From positions 372,001 through 436,000 of the forward strand of contig NZ_CP042912.1 of assembly GCF_008087665.1 (NCBI RefSeq): 64,000 bases of DNA, read 5' to 3'. This DNA comes from Mariniblastus fucicola. Its GTDB lineage: Bacteria; Planctomycetota; Planctomycetia; Pirellulales; Pirellulaceae. Shown here in pieces: positions 56,190 to 64,000 of the stretch (the stretch's first letter is position 1; the number at the start of each line of letters is the position of its first letter). The position numbers were made by a program, and so were the translations under genes. The notes under the pieces were generated by a model. It was not told the origin of the DNA, did not search any database, and saw only the letters and a program-made list of their open reading frames with translations.

Positions 56190-58079
56190 ATGTCCTATCG
56201 AGGTATCAAACGTGTTCTTGGCGAGTCCCGACTGGAGCGGAAAATCCGCATCCTGTTTGGTACCTGTTTACTTGCGCTGACGGCAGGTTCTTTCTGGTGG
56301 GTCAGCAAGATCACAGAGAATTTGATCCGTGAGAATACTCGCGAGAAAGCTCAAAGCCTGGCAACGGATTCTTTCTTGCGAACGCACTTGCGTGCCGTGA
56401 AGTTTCATGAGAGTCTTGAAGGAAAGTCTTCGCGGGATCTTGTCGATTTGCTCGCCAGGGAAGGTGAGGCAAAGACGTCAGTGGAAACTTTGGTGCTGGA
56501 TGATCGATTCAGACGAAATGAGCTGCCAGCCACCGTTTCGACCGATCCGAATGAGATCGAAAGATTGAAAAGCCTTTCAAAGGTTGCCATAGCGTTCCAG
56601 CAGCGTGCCAACTGGTCACGGCTTTTTGGAGACCTGGAGAACCCGGAGTCCATTTCGCTGGAACCGGATGCACGGGAAACAGACGATTTTACGTTTGGTC
56701 AGAACTACGTTTTCTACAAGCCCGTGACTTTCAACTCGGTTTGCATCGAGTGTCATGGCGTTGTACCAAAAGATCCTGACGACATTCTGTTGGCAGACCT
56801 GGATCGCAAAATGGGCGAGTCCGAAGGCGACGACGTCAAATGGGTGGAATATGAAAAGAGCCAGCTTGCTCCGCCGATGTTTATGCGGGTCACGCTGGAC
56901 AACAAACAGGCGAAAGATGCGATTACCGACAGTCGCGCCATTTTGATCTCGGTCGCCATCACGACGGTCGTTCTAGCTGTCGCAGCGATTTGGCTGATCG
57001 TTCGCTACGTGATCGTGAAGCCACTGAAGCACCTGACCGAAGTCGCTGACCAGGTCCGTGATGGAAAGCTGAACGAGCGTGCGAATTTGAAAACCGGCGA
57101 CGAGTTCGAAGCGTTGTCGCGGTCGTTCAACAAGATGCTGCACAATCTGATGGATTGGCAGGCGGCGTTGCAGGATGTGAACGAAGACCTGGACAAGAAA
57201 GTCGACGAGCAGGCTCAGCTAAACCTGAAGCTTTACGAGATGAACCAGGTGAAGAGCGAATTCCTGGCCAACATGAGCCACGAGCTTCGCACGCCACTCA
57301 ACAGCATTATCGGTTTCTCGGAAGTTCTCGAAGCCGGTGAACTTAAACCAAAGCAGTTGCGATTTGCTTCGAACATCAAAAAGTCCGGAAGGTTGCTGTT
57401 GGATCTGATCAATGATGTGTTGGACCTCGCGAAGCTTGAAGCCGGGATGATGGAAGTTCGCCCAACCGAGTTTTCAATCAATCAGCTCTGTGATCAGATG
57501 GGCGATATGGTCCGTCCGCTTGCGGAAAAGAAAAGCATCAAGCTGGTGTATGCGGGCGACGACGATTTCGAGCCTGTTTTTCAGGACAAGATCAAGGTTC
57601 GACAGCTGTTGACGAACCTGCTTTCCAACGCGATCAAGTTTACGCCCGAGGGTGGAAAGATCCGATTTTCCGCGACGCGAGTGGCCAATGACATGCTCTC
57701 ACTGCAAGTCAGCGACACGGGAGTCGGCATCGCGGAATCAGATCAGGAAATCATCTTCGAGAAGTTTCGCCAGGGACCGTCGGCGATCGGCAGTGACGCG
57801 TTAACACGCGAAGTTTCGGGCACCGGCTTGGGGCTTTCGATCGTCAAGGAACTGTGCATTTTGCTCGGCGGCAAGATTTCACTCGAAAGCCAGGTCGGCA
57901 AAGGCAGTACGTTTACGGTCGTGATTCCGTGGCGTTTAAAAGTACTTCCGCGGATCCAGTCGGAGATCAAACAGACGGTCGATGAGATGGTGAAGACGCA
58001 GCGAATCGATTTTGCCCGCGCAAACTTGACGCCTCAACCGCCCGAAGCTGCGACTGAAGAAGTTGGGTTTAACGATTGA
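56190..58079 (+). CDS. Sensor histidine kinase with periplasmic c-type haem (Tll0287/DUF3365-like) domain
   Basis: 629 residues. Membrane helices lie near 22-44 and 249-272 (AILISVAITTVVLAVAAIWLI). Between them is a periplasmic domain with FNSVCIECHG near 182-191, a CxxCH haem site, preceded by VFYKPVTF, matching Tll0287/DUF3365-like sensors. A HAMP domain follows (KPLKHLTEVADQVRDGKLNE), then HisKA with the phospho-accepting His in ANMSHELRTPLNSIIGFSEVLE near 364. HATPase motifs are LLTNLLSNAIKFTPEGG, VSDTGVGIAESDQEIIFEKF and SGTGLGLSIVKEL. Sensing of redox state, oxygen, NO or a haem-bound ligand is inferred. No response regulator gene is adjacent, so it is an orphan kinase. Confidence 0.92.
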   Translation: MSYRGIKRVLGESRLERKIRILFGTCLLALTAGSFWWVSKITENLIRENTREKAQSLATDSFLRTHLRAVKFHESLEGKSSRDLVDLLAREGEAKTSVETLVLDDRFRRNELPATVSTDPNEIERLKSLSKVAIAFQQRANWSRLFGDLENPESISLEPDARETDDFTFGQNYVFYKPVTFNSVCIECHGVVPKDPDDILLADLDRKMGESEGDDVKWVEYEKSQLAPPMFMRVTLDNKQAKDAITDSRAILISVAITTVVLAVAAIWLIVRYVIVKPLKHLTEVADQVRDGKLNERANLKTGDEFEALSRSFNKMLHNLMDWQAALQDVNEDLDKKVDEQAQLNLKLYEMNQVKSEFLANMSHELRTPLNSIIGFSEVLEAGELKPKQLRFASNIKKSGRLLLDLINDVLDLAKLEAGMMEVRPTEFSINQLCDQMGDMVRPLAEKKSIKLVYAGDDDFEPVFQDKIKVRQLLTNLLSNAIKFTPEGGKIRFSATRVANDMLSLQVSDTGVGIAESDQEIIFEKFRQGPSAIGSDALTREVSGTGLGLSIVKELCILLGGKISLESQVGKGSTFTVVIPWRLKVLPRIQSEIKQTVDEMVKTQRIDFARANLTPQPPEAATEEVGFND

Positions 58080-58091
58080 AGTTTGGCTTGA

Positions 58092-58122
58092 GCTTGCCGC
58101 TCACATCTACCAAACAGTGCCT
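58092..58122. mobile_element. Partial TIR element copy C
   Basis: CTTGCCGCTCACATCTACCAAACAGTGCCT matches the right half of copy B at 32270-32300 with one or two changes. Its left half is missing or decayed. Its last bases form the TAG stop codon (58121-58123) of the convergent gene on the minus strand. Confidence 0.75.
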
Positions 58123-59527
58123 AGTCGTCGGAGCCGAACAGGAGCCAATCGACTATCTGATCGGAAACCGATCGCTGTTCGAGTGCGACGTGTTTAACCA
58201 TGTCAAACTCCAGCGGACCGATGTCAGAATCGACTTCATTGAATTGGAAGAACTGAGCGTTATTTTCTGGCGCACCAGAGAAGCGATCGCGAAATTGTCG
58301 TAGTGATTCCGTGCTCAATCGAGCCATGTACCACTGCTCACCATCGTGTTTGTTGATCATCAACCATGGTTTGATGCCATCAACGACTTCAAACTCAAAA
58401 CTCCCGTCGCTATTGAGTTTGACTTCGCTCTGGTTGGAATCCATGCCGCTGTAGCTCAAGTTTGGTTTGTCGCCTTCAAAGTTTATGACGCCGTGAATCT
58501 TCCGCACTTTGCCTTCGCGGATTTCAATTTCGGCGACTGGTTGGCCAAATTCCAGCGTGATCGCAAAGGGTTTTGCCAATAACAGTTTGCCTTTGACTTC
58601 GACCAGTTTATTGTCAATCGCGGCTTTATTGACCAATGAAATCCTGCAGTCGCCTGCCCGGGGTGGCAGCGTAAATTTACCGTCAGCATCTGAAACTGCG
58701 TGGCCGTAGACCATGTTCTGAGCGATCCTGCTTTGAGACATCTTTTGTTGAATCCGAACGATTTGTCCTTCGACAGGTTCGCCGTCCCGATTCAGCACGA
58801 CCCCTGATGCGGTAACGCCATCCTGAAGTTTGATTTCGCCAAGATCCTGTACGTCGTCATCAGATTCTGGTTTCCTGATTTTGAATTCTTTGTGCGTCGC
58901 AGCAGCATTGTCGCTGCTTGCTGTTACCAACAGTTTTGAGTTCTCGATTACTGTGGCCTCGAAAGTTCCATCTTCCTTGACCGTGCAGTACCGCTGGAAG
59001 AGGTTGTTGTAGTCCGGCATCAGTGAGCTCATCTTTTTAGCGATGAAAACCTTGGGTGCCGCTAGTTTCTCGTCCGATTGAGCGTCCGGCATCACGACCT
59101 TTCCCTTGATCTTTATACCTCGAACCAGTTTGATCTTTCCAAAGTCGCCTGTGAACGTGCTCAGAGGAGTAAACCCGCGATTCTGATTCAGTTCGAGGTA
59201 GCCCTTGGCGGAAACGTTTCGGCTGACGTAGGTTTTGACATTAACTTCAATTGAATTTTCCATATCGAAACTGAACTTGCCATCCTCGAACTCTCCTTCC
59301 CAATTTGCGCGTGATTCTGGAATTGAGCTCCATCCGTTCTTCGTGTAATCGTAGATGTTGACTGTGATTTTGAATGCTTCGATCGGCTTGCCGCTGGAGT
59401 CGACAACCTGCCCCTTGACTTCGGTGAAGTCAGTTGTTTTTTCTTCTTGCGCAGCGGCGGGATTGCAGAGAATGCAGATCAGGACCAGCAGAGCAAGCAA
59501 TCGTTGAGTTTGCGATTTCATCTTCAT
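58121..59527 (-). CDS. Exported carboxypeptidase-regulatory-like (Ig-like) domain protein
   Basis: 468 residues from the ATG at 59527 (MKMKSQTQRLLALLVLICIL), with a signal peptide ending near AAAQ; an ATG at 59587 would add 20 residues. The mature protein has successive beta-sandwich domains of the carboxypeptidase regulatory type: VKGQVVDSSGKPIEAFKITV, GIKIKGKVVMP, LQDGVTASGVVLNRDGEPVEG and FTLPPRAGDCRISLVNK. No catalytic residues are visible, so a surface adhesion or structural role is possible. The stop codon overlaps partial TIR element copy C. Confidence 0.85.
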   Translation of the reverse strand: MKMKSQTQRLLALLVLICILCNPAAAQEEKTTDFTEVKGQVVDSSGKPIEAFKITVNIYDYTKNGWSSIPESRANWEGEFEDGKFSFDMENSIEVNVKTYVSRNVSAKGYLELNQNRGFTPLSTFTGDFGKIKLVRGIKIKGKVVMPDAQSDEKLAAPKVFIAKKMSSLMPDYNNLFQRYCTVKEDGTFEATVIENSKLLVTASSDNAAATHKEFKIRKPESDDDVQDLGEIKLQDGVTASGVVLNRDGEPVEGQIVRIQQKMSQSRIAQNMVYGHAVSDADGKFTLPPRAGDCRISLVNKAAIDNKLVEVKGKLLLAKPFAITLEFGQPVAEIEIREGKVRKIHGVINFEGDKPNLSYSGMDSNQSEVKLNSDGSFEFEVVDGIKPWLMINKHDGEQWYMARLSTESLRQFRDRFSGAPENNAQFFQFNEVDSDIGPLEFDMVKHVALEQRSVSDQIVDWLLFGSDD

Positions 59528-59588
59528 CCTTCGGCGACTGTGATTGATGACAGTCAATATTGTGGAACCTGTGATGATGGGATGCAAG

Positions 59589-59626
59589 AAAAAACGGCAG
59601 TGGAAATTTTGGTTTCCACTGCCGTT
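59589..59626 (-). terminator. Rho-independent terminator of the HNH gene
   Basis: On the minus strand a perfect 14-base stem (AACGGCAGTGGAAA paired with TTTCCACTGCCGTT, loop CCAAAA) is followed directly by a T-run (TTTTTTC). It starts 28 bases after the HNH stop codon. Confidence 0.92.
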
Positions 59627-59653
59627 GGATTGTCAGGACAATTTTAATTGCCT

Positions 59654-60250
59654 CTATTCTTCAAGCTCAGCGTTCCAATAGGCGTCGCTGATGAACTTGG
59701 CCCAGCTTTCGTGCCGCGTTTCATAGCGAGAGTAGACCGGGTTCCATTTCGGACGAACAGGCTCATGCTTGATCTTCAGGTTCGCCTGCTTTGGAGTTCG
59801 ATCCGCCTTTCGATGATTGCACTCGATGCAAGCCAACACGCAGTTCTCCCAGGTTGACTGTCCGCCGTGCGAGCGAGGTACAACGTGGTCGATCGTCAGC
59901 TCATCCTGGCGAGGCCGCTTGTTGCAATACTGGCACGTGTAACGGTCACGCTTGAACAGGTTGCGTCGACTGAACGGAACTGTCGCAGAAGGCAGTTTGC
60001 TGAACCGGGTCAGCGTGATCACTTCGGGAACACAGATCCGTTGCGAAACCGCCTGGATGAAAGGTTCGTCGTTGACGGGGTTAAGCTGTGACCAGTCATC
60101 CCATTCATACAGTTGGTAGTTAAGCGGATCGACCACCTTGGCGGACTCGTTCCATACCAGTACCAAAGCCCGCGCGACGGAAGCCACATTTACTGGCTGC
60201 CAGTTGCGGTTCAAAACAAGCGTCGGCCGCTGTAGCACTTGCGCTACCAT
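59654..60250 (-). CDS. HNH endonuclease family protein
   Basis: 198 residues. The HNH core reads CQYCNKRPRQDELTIDHVVPRSHGG followed by CVLACIECNHRKADRTP: two zinc-binding CxxC pairs with the catalytic His in DHVVPR and His in NHRK. The N-terminal half (VLNRNWQPVNVASVARALVL) is the conserved planctomycete/cyanobacterial-type domain that precedes this HNH core. The family is widespread and usually not linked to a restriction system; its role may be in DNA repair or a phage-derived nuclease. The start at 60250 (MVAQVLQRPTLVLNRNW) fits the family. A clear terminator follows. Confidence 0.92.
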   Translation of the reverse strand: MVAQVLQRPTLVLNRNWQPVNVASVARALVLVWNESAKVVDPLNYQLYEWDDWSQLNPVNDEPFIQAVSQRICVPEVITLTRFSKLPSATVPFSRRNLFKRDRYTCQYCNKRPRQDELTIDHVVPRSHGGQSTWENCVLACIECNHRKADRTPKQANLKIKHEPVRPKWNPVYSRYETRHESWAKFISDAYWNAELEE

Positions 60251-60318
60251 GAAGGGTCTCCTGAACTCTCAAAAATCAATGAAGTCAGTCGCTGTAAATA
60301 TTATTACCATTTTTCGAG

Positions 60319-60393
60319 GGTGACCAACCGGAGTTGAACCGGTAGCAACCTGTTTCATACACAGGGGCTCTGCCTGATTGAGCCATTGTCACC
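60319..60393 (-). tRNA. tRNA-like gene with His-type acceptor and anticodon ATG
   Basis: Folds as a full cloverleaf. The acceptor is GGTGACAA paired with TGGTCACC with one A-G mismatch, using an extra 5' G opposite C73 as in tRNA-His. The D arm is GCTC/GAGC with loop AATCAGGCA, the anticodon stem CCTGT/ACAGG with loop GTATGAA, the T arm ACCGG/CCGGT with loop TTCAACT. The anticodon in the standard position (60356-60358) is ATG, which would read CAU (His), where bacteria use GTG. No CCA is encoded. It may be a divergent or decaying tRNA-His. The opposite strand would give a CAT loop but lacks canonical D and T loops. Confidence 0.65.
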
Positions 60394-60581
60394 AAAAAAA
60401 TACGACACTTGGTCATGTCCGGGCGAAACGTATCACCCCACTATTGGTTAGTTCAGACGGGCTAAAACCGTATTGGTTCGCATTTAGTGCGAAATGTTCA
60501 CGTGTCGTTTGCCGTTAACAGGGAGGCTACAATGTGCATGTCGCTGACATTTTGCTTTCTTCAAATTCTCAGAATTTTCAT

Positions 60582-62045
<1,464 letters not shown>

Positions 62046-62070
62046 TCTGAGTCAAAGCAAACCGCAGGCT

Positions 62071-62207
62071 GGTGGTGTAGGCTTCCAGCCTGTGTTTGCA
62101 TTGAGTGAGTTGGGTTTCCGGCTATCGAGCCGCTGACGTTGGTTCCGAATCTCAGATGAAATGTGAATTCATCGAAAACAGTTCACAGGCTGGAAGCCTA
62201 TGCCACC
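62071..62207. repeat. Inverted pair of the GGTGGCATAGGCTTCCAGCC repeat with long spacer
   Basis: Arms 62071-62094 (variant GGTGGTGTAGGCTTCC) and 62183-62207 are reverse complements with one or two mismatches and an 88-base spacer. The pair lies between two convergent genes, where it could serve as a bidirectional terminator. Confidence 0.85.
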
Positions 62208-62232
62208 TTCAGGCTCAATCCCCGCGACCTTT

Positions 62233-64000
62233 CTAATCAGCAAACCGCTTGTTGATCCACTGGGAGATCTCTTTCAGGGCTTTCGGTGCAAACGTCTGTT
62301 CGATCGCCATGTACTCACTGGGCGATCCGGATTCGCAAGTCTGAAACAGATGATTTAGCCCGGAAAGCTGCTCGATCGTCACATCTTGATTGCCTGATTT
62401 GGCCAAGGCCGCTTTGATCGGAGGCAGATTCAATTTCGGATCCACCTGTAGGTCTTTTTCCCCGATTAAAACCAGAGTCGGGCACTTTGTTTTCTCCAAC
62501 GCCGGCCCGGGCTCGTATTTTGCAAAGTAGCGAAACCACGGCGTGTCGAGTTGGCGAACGGCGACCTCGATTTCGGGAACCAGTTCGAACTTTTCCGCGT
62601 CTTCGCCCATGACTTCGGCTGTTTTCGCTTCGAACTGTTCGTAAAAGTCATCGTTTGTTTCCGGTTGAGACTTCAGCAGCTCAAACGCGAGTTCGAGAAT
62701 CTTCTCCTGCATCTGAAGTTCCTCTTCGTCGGCGGTTCCGGAAGCTTCCGCGATCAAGCGGCTTTGATTGATCACGACTTTCACTCCATTGACGCCCGGC
62801 GGCGCGAGAAGAACAACGCCCGCAACGTCGTCGCGACGTGCAGCGATCATCGGTGCCAGCAAACCGCCTTCGCTGTGACCGATCAGGATGATTCGGGTTG
62901 GATCCACATCGCGTCGCCCCTTGAGGTAGTCGATCGCGGCTTCCACGTCGGTCGCAAGATCCGCCGAAGTTGCGCCTTCGAAAGTGCCCGTAGACCTGCC
63001 GACGCCACGCTCGTCGTAGCGAAAAACTGCGATGCCGTTTCGCGAAAGATGATCGGCGACGACCCAAAACGGTTTGTGATCGGCAATCGATTCATCGCGA
63101 TCCTGCGGGCCAGAACCGTTGATCAGAATCGCAACCGGAGGCTTGTCTTTTTCTTTCGGCACGGTCAGCGTCGCGGCCAGTTTGATGTCGGCAGCGGAGT
63201 TTTCGAAAATCATTTCTCTGACTCGATACGGAAACGGCCCCTTGGGCGTTTGCGGTCGCTCCGGAGCTTTCGGAGGCCGGGTTTCATCGAGCGAAACTTG
63301 AGTCAGCTTCAGATCGAACTCGCCGCCGGCCTGCTTCCACTTGCCGTCGATCGTTTGCATGTCATCCGACAGCGTGCCGACGTAGAGTGCTTTCGAGATC
63401 GGAACTTCGACGGTGATCGTACCATCGGCACCATGCTCGACCGTGCAACTGAGTCCAAAGATTCTCTCGGAGTAGGAATCGAGCTTGGCAGAAAGCTTCT
63501 CGTCTTCGTCCTGGAAAACTCGGAACTGAAAATCGAACTTCCTGCCACCGGCATCCATTGTTCCTTGCCAGGTCTGAATGTGTGTCGTCGGTTTTGCCTT
63601 CTCGCCTTTCTCAAACTTTAGCGGCATCGACTGACCGGCTTGCACAAAGGTTCCTTCAATGGTCCCTGCTTCTGCATCGATTTTTCCTTCGTATTTGACG
63701 GCCAGTTTCCTGATTTCGAAAGACAGAGAATCTTCATCGCGTGTGATCGAGTCCGGTACCATTTCCGCGTTGCCCTGATCGATGGAGATCAGTTTTGCTT
63801 TCCAGCCGTCTGCATCCGGAGTCATCTCCAATTGCAAACGCAGCTTCGCAATCCCGGCGTCGAGCACGCCTTTCCAGATTTCCGTTGGTTCATCGACAGC
63901 GGGTTCATCGGCAGTGGTCTTGGTGAATTCCAGCGGAAACCCCGCGCTGACGACTCCTTTGGCTGTCATGAAAATGCCGCTGAACTTGCCGGAGTTCGCG
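62233..64000 (-). CDS. Exported-type alpha/beta hydrolase with N-terminal repeat domain (5' end beyond window)
   Basis: 589 codons are visible; the frame stays open through 63999 (ANSGKFSGIF before the ATG at 63969), so the start is outside the window. The N-terminal part has repeats of a lipocalin-like or beta type: EIWKGVLDAGIAKLRLQLEM, TIEGTFVQAGQSMPLKFEKG and TWQGTMDAGGRKFDFQFRV. The hydrolase domain begins near KPPVAILINGSGPQDRDES. The nucleophile is IILIGHSEGGLLAPMIAA, the acid probably in LVLIGEKDLQVDP, the His in QLSGLNHLFQ. This is a planctomycete-type large hydrolase of the S9-like/DLH fold. The substrate is unknown. Confidence 0.88.
   Translation of the reverse strand, partial: ANSGKFSGIFMTAKGVVSAGFPLEFTKTTADEPAVDEPTEIWKGVLDAGIAKLRLQLEMTPDADGWKAKLISIDQGNAEMVPDSITRDEDSLSFEIRKLAVKYEGKIDAEAGTIEGTFVQAGQSMPLKFEKGEKAKPTTHIQTWQGTMDAGGRKFDFQFRVFQDEDEKLSAKLDSYSERIFGLSCTVEHGADGTITVEVPISKALYVGTLSDDMQTIDGKWKQAGGEFDLKLTQVSLDETRPPKAPERPQTPKGPFPYRVREMIFENSAADIKLAATLTVPKEKDKPPVAILINGSGPQDRDESIADHKPFWVVADHLSRNGIAVFRYDERGVGRSTGTFEGATSADLATDVEAAIDYLKGRRDVDPTRIILIGHSEGGLLAPMIAARRDDVAGVVLLAPPGVNGVKVVINQSRLIAEASGTADEEELQMQEKILELAFELLKSQPETNDDFYEQFEAKTAEVMGEDAEKFELVPEIEVAVRQLDTPWFRYFAKYEPGPALEKTKCPTLVLIGEKDLQVDPKLNLPPIKAALAKSGNQDVTIEQLSGLNHLFQTCESGSPSEYMAIEQTFAPKALKEISQWINKRFAD

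Noticed and set aside
60319-60393. A plus-strand tRNA-Met with CAT anticodon
   Set aside because: On that strand the D loop lacks GG and the T loop lacks TTCRA, whereas the minus strand has both.

Overview
The window looks like the chromosome of a planctomycete, most likely of the Pirellulales (Rhodopirellula/Blastopirellula-like). The pointers are an ECF sigma factor next to a membrane Ser/Thr kinase, a second TPR-bearing Ser/Thr kinase, a giant secreted-type protein with the planctomycete N-terminal LEPR-x-LL motif, fused glucose/sorbosone-dehydrogenase-cytochrome proteins, a DUF1559 relic, a futalosine-type menaquinone route, and several families of short palindromic intergenic repeats. 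Assignment rests on these family features only.

Layout. 1-4.3 kb: ECF sigma factor and a zinc-finger/kinase partner (minus strand, kinase cut by the window edge). 4.5-8.3 kb: dehydrogenase/di-heme fusion, GNAT acetyltransferase, YaaA, and a 29-residue basic bS22/AURKAIP1-like peptide with a strong terminator. 8.4-13.9 kb: amino-acid permease, infA, kptA, EamA transporter, a beta-propeller protein, an exported VOC protein. 14-17.9 kb: a three-gene minus-strand set (Fe-alcohol dehydrogenase, aldehyde dehydrogenase-fold reductase, LuxE/PaaK-like adenylating enzyme) that looks like a carboxylate-to-alcohol reduction module. 18-25.5 kb: a broken GxxExxY gene, a second dehydrogenase/cytochrome fusion, a DUF1559 remnant beside a relic of a neighbouring gene, an LRR protein and a zinc-ribbon membrane protein. 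25.7-34.6 kb: glyQS, comB, a Ser/Thr kinase bracketed by inverted copies of a short TIR element, an esterase/SMP-30 fusion and a small lipoprotein. 34.9-54.9 kb: menaquinone genes ubiE and ubiX, then a 15.9-kb minus-strand gene for a 5314-residue VCBS/He_PIG/RHS protein, then ubiA (mqnP-like) and mqnE. 55-64 kb: an alpha/beta hydrolase, a haem-type sensor histidine kinase, a carboxypeptidase-regulatory-like protein, an HNH nuclease with a clear terminator, an odd His-like tRNA, a Gfo/Idh/MocA oxidoreductase and an alpha/beta hydrolase cut by the window end.

How it fits together. Menaquinone genes (mqnE, ubiA, ubiX, ubiE) sit on the same strand but are separated by the giant gene, which reads against them; this looks like an insertion into a once contiguous cluster. 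Regulation is by kinases, one ECF sigma factor and one haem-type histidine kinase. The window has no transposase, integrase or CRISPR array, but is rich in short palindromic repeats, some nested inside one another, one read through in frame inside the giant gene, and two ending exactly on the stop codons of unrelated genes.
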